DNA of 41,148 bases from Thioalkalivibrio sp. (GTDB lineage: Bacteria > Pseudomonadota > Gammaproteobacteria > Ectothiorhodospirales > Ectothiorhodospiraceae), in NCBI GenBank assembly GCA_011389655.1, contig JAABTX010000019.1, positions 1 to 41,148 of the forward strand, written 5' to 3'. This document shows positions 7,548 through 17,108 of this stretch, piece by piece (the first letter of the stretch is position 1; each line of letters opens with the position of its first letter). The notes under the pieces were generated by a model, which made no database searches, had not been told where the DNA came from, and was given only the letters and a program-made list of their open reading frames with translations. The position numbers and the translations under genes are program-made.

Positions 7548-9086
7548 TCAGACCATCCGGTCGGCGTCCAGAGCCGCGAGAAAGGCGGCGGAGTCACGCC
7601 GGATCGCGTCGCGGCGTTCCCCCGACATGCGGTCCAGCGTGCGGTAGGGCATTGCCATCCGGGGATTCGCCGCAAGGCGCTCGCGGTTGTCCATCAGGAA
7701 GTTCCAGTAGAGGAAATTGAACGGGCAGGCCCTCTCTCCCAGCTTCGTCTTCGGGCTGTAGGCACAACCGGCACAGTAATCGGACATGCGGTCGATGTAG
7801 GCGCCGGAGGCGGCATAGGGCTTCGAACCCAGCAGCCCGCCGTCGGCGTGCAGGGCCATCCCGTGCGTGTTCGGCAGCTCCACCCACTCGAAGGCATCGG
7901 CGTACACCGCGAGGTACCACGCCTCCACCTCGGCCGGCGAGATCCCCGTGAGCAGGGCGAAGTTGCCGGTGATCATCAGCCGCTGGATGTGGTGCGCATA
8001 GGCGTTGCGACGCGTCGCCTCCACGGTTGCGCGCACGCACCGCATCCGGGTCTCGCCGGTCCAGTAGAACGCGGGCAGCGGTCGCTGCGCGTCGAGAAAA
8101 TTGCTGTCCGCGTACTCCGGCATCAGCAACCAGTACAGCCCGCGCACGTACTCGCGCCAGCCGAGGATCTGGCGCACGAAACCCTCGACGGCCGCCAGCG
8201 GTGCCCGCCCCTCTCGCCAGGCATCCAGCGCGGACTCGCAGACCTCCCGCGGTGCCAGCAGCCCGATGTTCAGATACGGCGAGAGCACCGAATGGAACAG
8301 GAAGTCGCCACCGTCACGCATCGCGTCCTGGTAGTCGCCAAAGCCTGGCAGGAACCTGTCCACGAACTCGCCGAGGGCCGCGAGGGCATCCTCCCGGGTG
8401 ACCGCCCAGCCGAAGCCGTCCAGATCGCCGAAGTGTTCGCCGCAGCGCTCACGCACCAGATCCAGCACCGCCGCGGTCACCGCGTCGGGTGGAAACCGGC
8501 GGCGCGGTGGGGTCCGGAGATTTTCCGGCAGGGCCTTGCGGTTGTCGCTGTCGTAGTTCCAGCGTCCGCCCTCGGGTTCGCTCCCGTGCATCAGCCAGCC
8601 CGTTTCGCGGCGCATCTCGCGATAGAAGAATTCCATGCGCAGGCTCTTGCGTCCCTGCGCCCAGCGCCGAAAGCGTTCCTGCGTGCAGAGAAAACGGGCA
8701 TCCTCCCGGATTTCGACCGGGATTCCGAGGGCCTCCTTCCAGCCCTGCATCATCGCCAGCACCCGCCATTCGCCCGGCGCGGTGACGATCACCCGATCCG
8801 CCGCATGCCGCGACAGCGCGCGGCGCACTTCGCCGCCAAGGGAACCGGTGTTGTCCTGTGCATTCAGCCGCACGTAGTCCACCGGGATGCCCTCGGCACG
8901 CAGCATCGCGGCGAAGTGCCGCATTGCCGACAGGATCAGCACGATCTTCTGTCGGTGGTGGCGCACGTAGGTGGTCTCTTCGTGCACCTCCACCATCAGC
9001 ACCACATCGCGCGTGGCGTCCAGCCCGTCCAGCGCGCTTACGGCGCGGCTCAGCTGATCGCCGAGCACCAGACGCAGGTTCCTCAT
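7548..9086 (-). CDS. Iron-sulfur photolyase/cryptochrome, PhrB (6-4) type
   Basis: 512-aa member of the FeS bacterial cryptochrome/photolyase family (deoxyribodipyrimidine photolyase-related proteins). Agrobacterium PhrB, of this family, repairs (6-4) photoproducts using FAD, a lumazine antenna and a 4Fe-4S cluster. The N terminus MRNLRLVLGDQLS starts the antenna domain. The cluster ligands fall at Cys350, Cys438, Cys441 and Cys454 (YCAGC, then ERACPFNFLYWNF); as I recall, these are the residue numbers of the PhrB ligands, which supports both the assignment and the ATG at 9086. HIQRLMITGNFALL belongs to the FAD domain. The start overlaps the stop of the DUF2256 gene (ATGA), so the pair is co-translated. 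The exact DNA lesion repaired cannot be read from sequence. Confidence 0.9.
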   Translation of the reverse strand: MRNLRLVLGDQLSRAVSALDGLDATRDVVLMVEVHEETTYVRHHRQKIVLILSAMRHFAAMLRAEGIPVDYVRLNAQDNTGSLGGEVRRALSRHAADRVIVTAPGEWRVLAMMQGWKEALGIPVEIREDARFLCTQERFRRWAQGRKSLRMEFFYREMRRETGWLMHGSEPEGGRWNYDSDNRKALPENLRTPPRRRFPPDAVTAAVLDLVRERCGEHFGDLDGFGWAVTREDALAALGEFVDRFLPGFGDYQDAMRDGGDFLFHSVLSPYLNIGLLAPREVCESALDAWREGRAPLAAVEGFVRQILGWREYVRGLYWLLMPEYADSNFLDAQRPLPAFYWTGETRMRCVRATVEATRRNAYAHHIQRLMITGNFALLTGISPAEVEAWYLAVYADAFEWVELPNTHGMALHADGGLLGSKPYAASGAYIDRMSDYCAGCAYSPKTKLGERACPFNFLYWNFLMDNRERLAANPRMAMPYRTLDRMSGERRDAIRRDSAAFLAALDADRMV

Positions 9087-9247
9087 CGGCGGGCGCGCGA
9101 GGCGGAGCGGTGCGTCCTGCGGCAGCGCTCCGAGCAGTAACGCACCTCGTCCCAGTGCGCACGCCACTTGCGCCGCCAGCTGAAGGGTCGACCGCAGTGG
9201 GCGCAGATGCGAGTGGGCAGGTCGGACTTGCGGCGCGTTCGTGGCAT
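9083..9247 (-). CDS. DUF2256-type zinc-ribbon microprotein
   Basis: 54-aa protein beginning MPRTRRKSDLPTR. It has two Cys pairs, CAHC near residue 15 and CSERC near residue 40, separated by the strongly conserved RPFSWRRKWRAHWDEV segment typical of DUF2256. The pairs probably bind one zinc ion. The function of the family is unknown. The ATG at 9247 has a GAGG a few bases upstream. Its TGA overlaps the photolyase ATG, so the two genes form a unit. DUF2256 genes are, as I recall, recurrent neighbours of photolyase-related genes in other bacteria, which suggests a role linked to that enzyme. The strongly basic composition would also allow nucleic-acid binding. Confidence 0.85.
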   Translation of the reverse strand: MPRTRRKSDLPTRICAHCGRPFSWRRKWRAHWDEVRYCSERCRRTHRSASRARR

Positions 9248-9348
9248 CGTGGCCTCGCCGTTCGGTACAGGTGGAGCGGAGCGCTTCGGGAGAGGACCAG
9301 CTACAGTTGCGCGTTCGCGATCCCTGCCCGGGCGCCGGGCGCCAGGCG

Positions 9349-10128
9349 TCAGTCGCGCCCCGCGCGCAGGACTCCGCGCTGACTGGTCTGGATGAATTCG
9401 AGCAGCACCCGGACCTCGGGGATCGTGGTCTCGGCCAGCAGGCGCTCCAGCCGGGCCTTGCGGTCGCCGTGGCCGCGCAGCACCTCGGCGAAGGCCCGGT
9501 GAAGACCCTGGATGCTGGCATCACTGAATCCCTGGCGGCGCAACCCCACCTTGTTGATGCCGATCAGGCGCGCGTAGTTGCCGCTGGCCAGGCAATACGG
9601 CGGCATGTCCCGATTCAGCGCCGAGCCCATGCTGGTGAAGGCATGCGTTCCGATCCGGCAGAACTGATGCACCAGGGTGAATCCGCCAAGCGTGCAGTGG
9701 TCCTGGACCTCCACATGCCCCGCCAGGGAGGCGGCATTCGCGAAGGTGATGTTGTTGCCGACGATGCAGTCGTGGGCGATATGCACGTAGGCCATGATGA
9801 TGTTGTCGTGGCCGATCACGGTCTCGCCGCCGCCCTTTTCCGTGCCGCGGCTCAGCGTGACCGACTCGCGAATCATGTTGCGATCGCCGATCACCAGCCG
9901 CGTGGGCTCGCCGCGATAGCTGCGATCCTGGGGCGCCTCCCCGATGGAGGAAAACTGGTAGATGTGGTTCTCCCGCCCGATTTCCGTGGGACCCTGGATC
10001 ACCACATGCGAGGCAATCCGGGTGCCCGCCCCGATACGCACATTGGGGCCGATCACCGAGAACGGGCCGATCTGTGCCGAGGCGTCGATCTCTGCACTGG
10101 GATGCACGTCGGCGCGCGGGTCGATCAC
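9349..10128 (-). CDS. lpxA: UDP-N-acetylglucosamine acyltransferase
   Basis: 259-aa cytoplasmic enzyme for the first step of lipid A synthesis: transfer of 3-hydroxyacyl from ACP to UDP-GlcNAc. The left-handed beta-helix hexapeptides begin at once ([20 protein letters not shown]). The catalytic His lies in [11 protein letters not shown], and [11 protein letters not shown] and the C-terminal helical part are present. The GTG at 10128 is chosen because it overlaps the fabZ stop as GTGA and matches the family N terminus; the longer frame to 10173 is fabZ sequence. lpxB, which normally follows, is not here: a 101-bp gap with GGCGCC dyads leads to the DUF2256/photolyase pair. Confidence 0.96.
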   Translation of the reverse strand: MIDPRADVHPSAEIDASAQIGPFSVIGPNVRIGAGTRIASHVVIQGPTEIGRENHIYQFSSIGEAPQDRSYRGEPTRLVIGDRNMIRESVTLSRGTEKGGGETVIGHDNIIMAYVHIAHDCIVGNNITFANAASLAGHVEVQDHCTLGGFTLVHQFCRIGTHAFTSMGSALNRDMPPYCLASGNYARLIGINKVGLRRQGFSDASIQGLHRAFAEVLRGHGDRKARLERLLAETTIPEVRVLLEFIQTSQRGVLRAGRD

Positions 10129-10583
10129 GAATCGATTTCCTTGCCCGCACACATCAGGTCGGCCGTGCAGCACACGGATTCGCCGACACGCGCCTCGGCG
10201 GTGAAGCGCCAGATGCCGCGGACGGTTCTTACGTGCTCCACACGCAGGTGGAGCTGGTCCCCCGGTTCCACCTGGCGTCGGAAACGGGCCTGGTCGATAC
10301 CGACGAACAGATAAAGCTGCTTCTTGTCCTGGTTCACGCCGCGGTGTTCCTCGGTCTTGAACGCGAGCAACCCGGTGGCCTGAGCCAGGGCCTCCAGGAT
10401 CAGCACCCCCGGCATCACGGGCTTGATCGGAAAGTGCCCCTGAAAATAGGGTTCATTGATACTGACGTTCTTCACGGCCTCCAGGTAGCGTCCCGGCTCA
10501 TAATCGACCACGCGGTCGACGAGGAGAAAGGGATATCGATGCGGCAGGTATCGCATCACCTCCATTATGTTGAAACCTTCCAC
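10125..10583 (-). CDS. fabZ: 3-hydroxyacyl-ACP dehydratase
   Basis: 152-aa hotdog-fold dehydratase of fatty acid elongation, converting 3-hydroxyacyl-ACP to trans-2-enoyl-ACP. It competes with LpxA/LpxD for the same substrate, which explains the linkage. [19 protein letters not shown] and [23 protein letters not shown] carry the catalytic His and Glu. The start is a GTG at 10583, supported by AAGGA seven bases upstream; an ATG six codons downstream is a less likely alternative. It lies between lpxD (65-bp gap) and lpxA (4-bp overlap). Confidence 0.97.
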   Translation of the reverse strand: MEGFNIMEVMRYLPHRYPFLLVDRVVDYEPGRYLEAVKNVSINEPYFQGHFPIKPVMPGVLILEALAQATGLLAFKTEEHRGVNQDKKQLYLFVGIDQARFRRQVEPGDQLHLRVEHVRTVRGIWRFTAEARVGESVCCTADLMCAGKEIDS

Positions 10584-10648
10584 GTCGCGATCCTTTTTAC
10601 CGTCAGTCGAATGACGCCCGGTGCGGAACCGGACCTCCCCACGGCCCG

Positions 10649-11683
10649 CTAGCGCTCCGACCGGCCCAGCCGCCGCAGGGCGGCCAGGTTGCGATTCCAG
10701 GCGCGGGCCTCCTGGTGTGGCACGCCGGAGGCGTAATGCCCGGACTCCACGATCGAGCGCGTCACCAGGGTCATCGCGTGGATGGTCACGTAGTCCGCGA
10801 TCTCGAGGTGCCCGAGTATACCGGCTCCTCCGCCGATTGCGCAGTGGCTGCCGATGCGGGCGCTGCCCGCAATTCCCGCGCAGCCGGCAATGGCCGTGTG
10901 GGCACCAATCTGGACGTTGTGGGCGATGTGCACCAGGTTGTCGATCTTCACCCCGTCGCCGATCACGGTGTCGTCGAGGGCGCCGCGATCGATGGTGCTG
11001 TTGGCACCGATCTCCACATCGTCACCGATGCGCACGCGGCCCAGCTGCTCGACCTTGATCCAGCGACCATCCTCCTGCGCCAGGCCAAAGCCGTCGGCAC
11101 CGATCACGGCGCCGGGATGAATGATCACCCTGCGCCCGATCGCGGTGTCCTCCAGCACCACGCAACGGGGGTACAGATAGCCCCCTGCGCCAATCTCGGC
11201 CCCGGCGCCGATGAAGACCCCGGCACCGACGTACACCCCCGAGCCGATGCGGGCCCCGGCGCTGATGGTGGCCCCGGCGCAGATGCGCGCCGAGGCCTCC
11301 ACGTCGGCATCGGGATCGACACGGGCGCCGGCCTCGATCCCTGGACCAAAGACGCGGCGTGAATGCAACAGGGTGCTCAGATGTGCGAAGACCGCATGCG
11401 GGCTGGCGACCAGCACGTAGCTGCGGGAACCGCAATCGAGCCCATCCACGGGGACGAGATCCCGCTGCAGCAGCACGATGCCTGCGCGCGAGGACTGCAC
11501 CGCATCGATGTGCCGGCGGCTCACCGCAAAGGCAATGTGCCGCTCGCCGGCCCGGTGCAGAGGTGCGAGCCCGTGCCCCCTGCGCCCGGGATCGCCGACG
11601 ACCTCGCCGCCGAAGCGCTCGGCGATCTCTGCCGCCGAAAGCCCCCGCTCAGCGGAGCTGCTGCATGGCGGCGATGATGTCAT
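10649..11683 (-). CDS. lpxD: UDP-3-O-(3-hydroxyacyl)glucosamine N-acyltransferase
   Basis: 344-aa enzyme of the third committed step of lipid A synthesis, adding the N-linked hydroxyacyl chain. The N-terminal uridine-binding domain ([17 protein letters not shown]) is followed by many hexapeptide repeats of a left-handed beta-helix from about residue 105. The catalytic His is in [12 protein letters not shown], and [17 protein letters not shown] is a family signature. The only plausible start is the ATG at 11683, which overlaps the end of the skp gene by 35 bp, so translational coupling is likely. The first 14 residues are Ser/Pro-rich because they are read through skp in another frame. Confidence 0.95.
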   Translation of the reverse strand: MTSSPPCSSSAERGLSAAEIAERFGGEVVGDPGRRGHGLAPLHRAGERHIAFAVSRRHIDAVQSSRAGIVLLQRDLVPVDGLDCGSRSYVLVASPHAVFAHLSTLLHSRRVFGPGIEAGARVDPDADVEASARICAGATISAGARIGSGVYVGAGVFIGAGAEIGAGGYLYPRCVVLEDTAIGRRVIIHPGAVIGADGFGLAQEDGRWIKVEQLGRVRIGDDVEIGANSTIDRGALDDTVIGDGVKIDNLVHIAHNVQIGAHTAIAGCAGIAGSARIGSHCAIGGGAGILGHLEIADYVTIHAMTLVTRSIVESGHYASGVPHQEARAWNRNLAALRRLGRSER

Positions 11684-12161
11684 CCGTGATATCGATCCGG
11701 TCGCTGGCGTACAGCACGTTGCGCTCAGTCACGATCAGGTCAACGTTCCGTTCCCGGGCGAGTTCGATGATGGCGTCGTTGATCAGCCGCTGCAGTTTGG
11801 CGAGTTCCTCGTTGCGGCGCACGTTCAGATCCTCGGTGAAGCTCTCCTGGGCCCGCCGGAACTCGCGGGAGCGCGAGGTGAATTCCCGCTCGAGGTCCGC
11901 GCGCTGGTTCGCGGTCATCAGATCCCCCTCGCGTTCGAGCTGGTCACGAAGCCGTTGCAGTTCCTCTCGTTCCGACACCAACTCGGAATCCCGGGGCGAG
12001 AACTCCTTCTCGAGTTCGCGCATCGCCTCCTCCGCCTGCGGGGAGTCCTCGAGGATGTTGTTCATGTTCACGAACGCGACATTCTGCGCGGCCAGCGTTC
12101 CCGGCAGCAGCAGCGCGGCCAGCGCCAGCGCGCCTCCAAGGATCCCGGTTATTCTCTTCAT
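11649..12161 (-). CDS. skp: OmpH/Skp family periplasmic chaperone
   Basis: 170-aa periplasmic chaperone that holds unfolded outer-membrane proteins for BamA. The N terminus [19 protein letters not shown] is a signal peptide with likely cleavage after LAAQ or nearby. The mature protein is a long charged coiled-coil (residues about 50-130, rich in E, R, L, Q), as in Skp tentacles, ending in a short beta strand with [24 protein letters not shown] at 12161 follows a strong AGGAGGGG ribosome site. It lies 49 bp after bamA and overlaps lpxD. Confidence 0.94.
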   Translation of the reverse strand: MKRITGILGGALALAALLLPGTLAAQNVAFVNMNNILEDSPQAEEAMRELEKEFSPRDSELVSEREELQRLRDQLEREGDLMTANQRADLEREFTSRSREFRRAQESFTEDLNVRRNEELAKLQRLINDAIIELARERNVDLIVTERNVLYASDRIDITDDIIAAMQQLR

Positions 12162-12210
12162 GCCCCCCTCCTGTCTGCAGGGTGGTGTCGATTGCGGCTT
12201 CAGACCCGGC

Positions 12211-14496
12211 TCAGAAACTGGCCCCGAGAAGGAACTGGACGTTCTGGATGTCGTCGCCCGGCTCGTCGCGCAGCGGTTCGCCATAGCTGAAGCTCAGCGG
12301 ACCCACCGGTGACATCCAGGTCAGCGCCAGGCCCGCGGAGGCCCGCAACTCATCCGTCTCGAAGTCATCGAAGCGCTCGTAGACCTGTCCCGCATCCACG
12401 AACGCGCTCATGCGCACCGATTCGTTCTCCGCCGCGAGCGGCAACGGGAAGAAGAGCTCGGCCGAGGCCGTGGTGCGAAAGGCACCGCCGAACGGCTCGT
12501 CGTTGCTGTCCCGGGGCCCGAGGCTGTTGTCTTCGAAGCCACGAACCGAGCGGATGCCCCCCGCGAAGAAGTGCTCGAAGAACGGCAGCGTGTCGGTCCC
12601 ACCATAGCCCTCACCGTAACCCAGGCCAAGCGACAGGCTCAGCGAGTAGTCGTCCGACAGCTTGAAGATCTCCTGACCCTTGTAGGTGAGGCGGTAATAC
12701 TGCAGGTCGCTCCCGGGCAACGCGACGTCCGCACCCAGCCGGTGCCGGCGGCCGGAGGAGGCGAAGATCACCCGGTCGCGGGTGTCATGGGTGTAGGAGA
12801 TCTCGGTCGAGAAGATGTCGTAGCGGTCACCCTCGAGTTCGAGGAAGTCGGTGATCTCCACCGGGGTGGTATCGACGGTCAGGATCTCGATGTTCTCGTA
12901 GCCCGGCTTGATGTTGAGGGTGTCGAACTCCGAGAACGGAATCCCATAGGTCACGTCGGCGCCGAAGCGGTTCGAGGTGAACCGCGAGATGTTCGCCTCC
13001 TCCGCGTCGATCTTCTGGTAAAAGACCGAGAAACCACGCGTCGCGCCATGGATCGAGTAGTGCGGGTTCAGTACGCTGACGTTGAACAGCTGCGAGACCT
13101 GGCTGTTGCTGAGCGAGATCGTCACGCGGTTGCCGCTCCCCATGAAGTTGTCCTGACTCAGGCTGGCGGTCAGCAGGATTCCCTGGCTCTGGGAGAAGCC
13201 CGCCCCCAGCGACAGGGCGCCGGACAGGCGTTCCCTGACCGTGACCTCGAGGTCGACCTGGTCCTCGGTCCCCGGCACCCGGCGCGTCTCGAGGTTCACG
13301 GTCTCGACGAAGGGCAGGCGCTGCAGACGGGTGCGCGAGCGGTCGACCAGATCGCCGTTAAACCACGCGCCTTCCATCTGTCGCATCTCCCGCCGGTAGA
13401 CGGTCTCCTGGGTCCGCGCATTCCCCGTGATGGTGATCCGCCGCACGTAGACGCGGGGCCCCGGGTCCACGAAGAACGTCAGCCCCACCTGCTGGCCCTG
13501 CTCGTCCACCTCCGGGATCGGGTTCACGTTGGCGAAGGCGAAGCCCTCCACCCCCAGGCGGCGGGTGATCCGCTCCGCCGAATCCACCACCTGCCTGCGC
13601 GAGAAGATCTCGCCCGATTCCACCTCGATCAGTTCTTGCAGCTCCTGCGCCGGCACCACGAGGTCCCCCGCGAGGTTCACCTCTCCGATCCGGAATTGCT
13701 CGCCCTCGTCGACGTTGATGGCGATGTAGATGTCGCGCCGGTCCGGGGTCAGCGTGACCTGAGTGGAGTCCACCTCGAAATTCAGGAATCCCGCATCCAG
13801 ATAGCGCGACCGGAGCCGCTCCAGGTCCCCGGCGAGTTTCTCGCGCGAGTAATTGTCCCGCCGGCTGAGGAAGGCCCACCACGGAGGCACGCCCGATTCA
13901 AACCTGCGCGTGATCTCGCGGTTGTCGAAGGCATCGTTGCCCACGACGTTGATCTTGCGGATCTTCGCGACCTTGCCCTCCGCGATCGTGATGTCGACGT
14001 CGACACGGTTGCGCGGCAACTCGGTGATCTCGATATCGATCTCCACGTTGTAGCGGCCGCGGGCCAGGTACTGCTGGCGCAGTTCGTTCTCGATCTGGTC
14101 GAGCACCGTGCGGTTGAACACGCGCCCGGGCTGCAGCCCCACCCCTTCCAGTGCCTCGGTCAGACCCTCTGAGGGAATGTCGCTGTTGCCACTGAAGCGG
14201 ATCTCGTTGATCGCCGGGCGTTCCTCGACGATCACCACCAGCACGTCGTCGCGCCGGGCGAGTTCGACATCGGCGAAGAATCCGGTCTGGTACAGGTCGC
14301 GGATGACCTCGGGGCTGCGGGCATCGTCGAAGACATCCCCGACCTGCACCGGCAGATAGGTCAGGGCGGTGCCCGCGGTGATGCGCTCCAGGCCCTCGAT
14401 CTCGATGTCCTCGATCACATAGGACTGTGCCCAGATAACACCGGAGGCCAGCAGCAGCCCGGCCAGCATCAAACCGCGCACGAGGTGTCGAGTCAT
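12211..14496 (-). CDS. bamA: Outer membrane protein assembly factor BamA
   Basis: 761-aa Omp85 protein, the core insertase of the BAM complex. Signal peptide about 1-24 (RGLMLAGLLLASGVIWAQS), then five POTRA domains to roughly residue 410 (first strand SYVIEDIEIEGLERI), then a 16-strand beta barrel. The L6 loop motif VRGF is present near residue 650 (GGIRSVRGFEDNSLGPR), and the C terminus ends in Phe (FLLGASF), the usual barrel signal. I chose the ATG at 14496; a TTG four codons upstream (14508) is also possible, and neither has an ideal ribosome site. Placed between rseP and skp, the classic order. Confidence 0.96.
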   Translation of the reverse strand: MTRHLVRGLMLAGLLLASGVIWAQSYVIEDIEIEGLERITAGTALTYLPVQVGDVFDDARSPEVIRDLYQTGFFADVELARRDDVLVVIVEERPAINEIRFSGNSDIPSEGLTEALEGVGLQPGRVFNRTVLDQIENELRQQYLARGRYNVEIDIEITELPRNRVDVDITIAEGKVAKIRKINVVGNDAFDNREITRRFESGVPPWWAFLSRRDNYSREKLAGDLERLRSRYLDAGFLNFEVDSTQVTLTPDRRDIYIAINVDEGEQFRIGEVNLAGDLVVPAQELQELIEVESGEIFSRRQVVDSAERITRRLGVEGFAFANVNPIPEVDEQGQQVGLTFFVDPGPRVYVRRITITGNARTQETVYRREMRQMEGAWFNGDLVDRSRTRLQRLPFVETVNLETRRVPGTEDQVDLEVTVRERLSGALSLGAGFSQSQGILLTASLSQDNFMGSGNRVTISLSNSQVSQLFNVSVLNPHYSIHGATRGFSVFYQKIDAEEANISRFTSNRFGADVTYGIPFSEFDTLNIKPGYENIEILTVDTTPVEITDFLELEGDRYDIFSTEISYTHDTRDRVIFASSGRRHRLGADVALPGSDLQYYRLTYKGQEIFKLSDDYSLSLSLGLGYGEGYGGTDTLPFFEHFFAGGIRSVRGFEDNSLGPRDSNDEPFGGAFRTTASAELFFPLPLAAENESVRMSAFVDAGQVYERFDDFETDELRASAGLALTWMSPVGPLSFSYGEPLRDEPGDDIQNVQFLLGASF

Positions 14497-14533
14497 GTCC
14501 TTTGCCAAGTCGATGGGTGCGCTGCCGCCCGGC

Positions 14534-15895
14534 TCAGCCGAGCAGACGCGCGAAGTCGTTGTAGAACGCGAGCAGCATCAGGGCCGCGATCGCGAGCAGG
14601 CCCAGTTGCTGACCGATCATCTGAGTCCGCTCGGAGAGGGCGCTGCCCTTGATCCACTCCGCCACGTTGTACATCAGGTGGCCGCCATCGAGCACGGGAA
14701 TGGGCAGCAGATTGATGATACCCAGCGACACACTGACCAGGGCGAGGAAGCCGAGGAAGGCAGTGGCGCCGATGATCGCGGTCATTCCTGCATACTCGGC
14801 GATTGTAACCGGTCCGGCGATGTTTTTGACCGAGGCCTCGCCGGTGACCATGCGCCAGAGAACGCGCAGCGTGAGGAGGCTGACCTCCCAGGTCCGGGCC
14901 GCACCACTGACGAGTCCCTCCACCGGACCGAGGCGCACCAGCGTGGAGACCTCCTGCATCTGCGGCTGATCCGCGTCGACGCCGGCGCCGATGCGTCCCC
15001 GTCGCTCCCCGTCGATCTCGACCTCCGCGGGAACCACGCGCAGATCCAGCTGGCGGTCTTCGCGCTCGACCCGAAGTTCGAGCGCCTCGCCGGGAGCGGC
15101 CTGGATCCGCTCGACCCAGTCCGCCCAGGAGTCCACCGGTTCGCCGTCGACGGCGAGCACACGGTCGCCCGACTGCAGACCGGCCTCGGCCGCGGGGCTG
15201 CCGCGTTCCACGCTGCCGATCAGGGGCTCCAGTTCCGGCCGGTAGGGGCGTATGCCCAGCCGTCCGAGGAACTGGCCCTCTCCCAGCAGATCCCGGCGGT
15301 TCTCGAGGGGAATGGTTCGCCGGATCTCGCGCCCGTCGCGATCAAGGACCGTGATCTCCACTGCGTCGGCCCGGACCGCGTGATCGAGCAACCTCAGGTT
15401 GGCCTGGTCCCAGTCCTGAACCTGGCGGTCACCCACCATCACGATCTCGTCGCCGTGCTGGAGCCCTCCTGCGGCGGCCGCACTCGTGGGGTCGACCTCG
15501 CCGACGATCGGTTTCAGTCCCGGCACCCCGATCATGAACATCGCCGCGTAGGCGACGATGGCAAACAGAAAATTGGCCAGGGGACCCGCCACGACCACGA
15601 AGTTGCGCGCGCCGAGACGTTTGCGGTTGAAGGCGCGATGCGCCTCGGTCTCGGCCACTGGCGCCTCGCGCTCGTCCAGCATCTTCACGTAGCCGCCCAG
15701 CGGGATCGCGGCGATCACGAACTCAGTGCGGTCACGACCGAACATCCGCCGGTAAATCGGCCGGCCGAATCCGATGGAGAAGCGCAGAACCTTCACACCC
15801 ATCAGGCGCGCGGCCAGGAAATGGCCATATTCGTGGATGGTCACGAGTACGCCAATGGCCACGATGAAGGCGACAAGGCTGGTCAGAATGGTCAT
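14534..15895 (-). CDS. rseP: Site-2 intramembrane zinc protease RseP
   Basis: 453-aa inner-membrane metalloprotease that cuts the anti-sigma factor RseA in the sigma-E envelope stress response and clears signal peptides. The zinc motif HEYGH is at residues 21-25 in the first helix, and the second active-site motif NLLPIPVLDGGHLM is near residue 398. Two PDZ domains lie between (for example IVGEVDPTSAAAAGGLQHGDEI and SPAAEAGLQSGDRVLAVDG). Four transmembrane helices are visible. ATG at 15895, 12 bp after dxr. Its position upstream of bamA fits joint control of outer-membrane assembly. Confidence 0.97.
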   Translation of the reverse strand: MTILTSLVAFIVAIGVLVTIHEYGHFLAARLMGVKVLRFSIGFGRPIYRRMFGRDRTEFVIAAIPLGGYVKMLDEREAPVAETEAHRAFNRKRLGARNFVVVAGPLANFLFAIVAYAAMFMIGVPGLKPIVGEVDPTSAAAAGGLQHGDEIVMVGDRQVQDWDQANLRLLDHAVRADAVEITVLDRDGREIRRTIPLENRRDLLGEGQFLGRLGIRPYRPELEPLIGSVERGSPAAEAGLQSGDRVLAVDGEPVDSWADWVERIQAAPGEALELRVEREDRQLDLRVVPAEVEIDGERRGRIGAGVDADQPQMQEVSTLVRLGPVEGLVSGAARTWEVSLLTLRVLWRMVTGEASVKNIAGPVTIAEYAGMTAIIGATAFLGFLALVSVSLGIINLLPIPVLDGGHLMYNVAEWIKGSALSERTQMIGQQLGLLAIAALMLLAFYNDFARLLG

Positions 15896-15907
15896 TCGCT
15901 CATCAAG

Positions 15908-17107
15908 TCACGGCCTGCTGCCGTATCGGTGCACCCATTGGCCTGCATAGTCCCGCGCCTCGGCGTCGGCCGCAAGAATCCCCTCGAGCGAGTCCGCGGG
16001 GCTCGAGGTCACCGCATCCAGCGTCGCAGCGATGCCCTGCGCGATTGCCGGAAAGCGGATCCGGCGTTCCAGGAAGGCCTCCACCGCCACCTCGTTGGCC
16101 GCATTGAGAATCGTGGTGGCCGTTCCGCCCGTTTCAAGAGCATGGTACGCGAGGGCGAGGCACGGAAACCGCTCGAACGACGGCGGCGTGAAATCCAGAC
16201 GGCCCACCGCGAACAGGTCCAGCGGACTCACGCCCGAATCCATGCGCCGCGGCCAGGCAAGGGTATGCGCGATCGGGGTGCGCATGTCGGGGTTGCCCAG
16301 CTGCGCCAGCACCGATCCGTCCGCATAGGCGACCATCGAGTGCACGACGCTCTGCGGATGCAGCACGACCCGGATCGAATTCGGCTCCAGCGCGAACAGC
16401 CAGCGGGCCTCGATCACCTCGAGCCCCTTGTTCATCATCGTGGCCGAATCCACCGAGATCTTGCGCCCCATGTCCCAGTTCGGATGGGCGCAGGCCTCCT
16501 CCGGCGTGATCTCGCCGAAGCGCTCCAGCGCGCGCTCGCGAAAGGGCCCCCCGGAGGCGGTCAGCCAGATGCCTTCCGCACCACACGACCGCATCGCATC
16601 GCCGCAGGTATAACCCTCGGGAAGGCACTGAAAGATCGCGTTGTGCTCACTGTCCACCGGCAGCAGCTTCGCGCCGCTTCGGGCCACCGCATCGATCAGC
16701 AGCGCTCCGGACATCACCAGCGCCTCCTTGTTCGCGAGCAGCAAACGCTTGCCGGCCTCGGCGGCCGCGAGAGTCGGCAGCAGACCGGCGGCACCGACGA
16801 TGGCGGCCATCACCACGTCGACCTCGGGCCCCGAAACCACCTCGATCAGGGCGTCGACGCCGACCTGGACCTCCGTTGGGACGCCCGCACGCCGGAGCAG
16901 ATCGCGCAGTGCCGCGCCCGCCTCCGGATCCACCATCACCGCCACCGCCGGGCGGTGTATCAGGCACTGCTCGGCGAGCTTCTCGACATTGCTCTGTGCG
17001 GTCAGGGCGTGGACCTCGAAGCGCTCGGGATCCCGTGCCAGCACGTCCAGGGTACTGACCCCGATGCTGCCCGTGGACCCCAGGATGGTGACCCGTTCCG
17101 CCCCCAT
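15908..17107 (-). CDS. dxr: 1-deoxy-D-xylulose 5-phosphate reductoisomerase
   Basis: 399-aa enzyme of the MEP pathway of isoprenoid synthesis, converting DXP to MEP with NADPH. The Rossmann motif ILGSTGSIG is at the N terminus, [10 protein letters not shown] and the metal-binding [12 protein letters not shown] follow, and LTASGGPF and [23 protein letters not shown] are the catalytic-loop signatures. [14 protein letters not shown] closes the domain. Full family length. The ATG at 17107 sits one base after the cdsA stop. Isoprenoid units made here feed the adjacent UppS. Confidence 0.98.
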   Translation of the reverse strand: MGAERVTILGSTGSIGVSTLDVLARDPERFEVHALTAQSNVEKLAEQCLIHRPAVAVMVDPEAGAALRDLLRRAGVPTEVQVGVDALIEVVSGPEVDVVMAAIVGAAGLLPTLAAAEAGKRLLLANKEALVMSGALLIDAVARSGAKLLPVDSEHNAIFQCLPEGYTCGDAMRSCGAEGIWLTASGGPFRERALERFGEITPEEACAHPNWDMGRKISVDSATMMNKGLEVIEARWLFALEPNSIRVVLHPQSVVHSMVAYADGSVLAQLGNPDMRTPIAHTLAWPRRMDSGVSPLDLFAVGRLDFTPPSFERFPCLALAYHALETGGTATTILNAANEVAVEAFLERRIRFPAIAQGIAATLDAVTSSPADSLEGILAADAEARDYAGQWVHRYGSRP

Positions 17108-17108
17108 C

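Noticed and set aside
12571-14172. Plus-strand frame of 533 codons opposite bamA
   Set aside because: BamA on the minus strand is full length with POTRA and VRGF motifs; the antisense frame has shadow composition.
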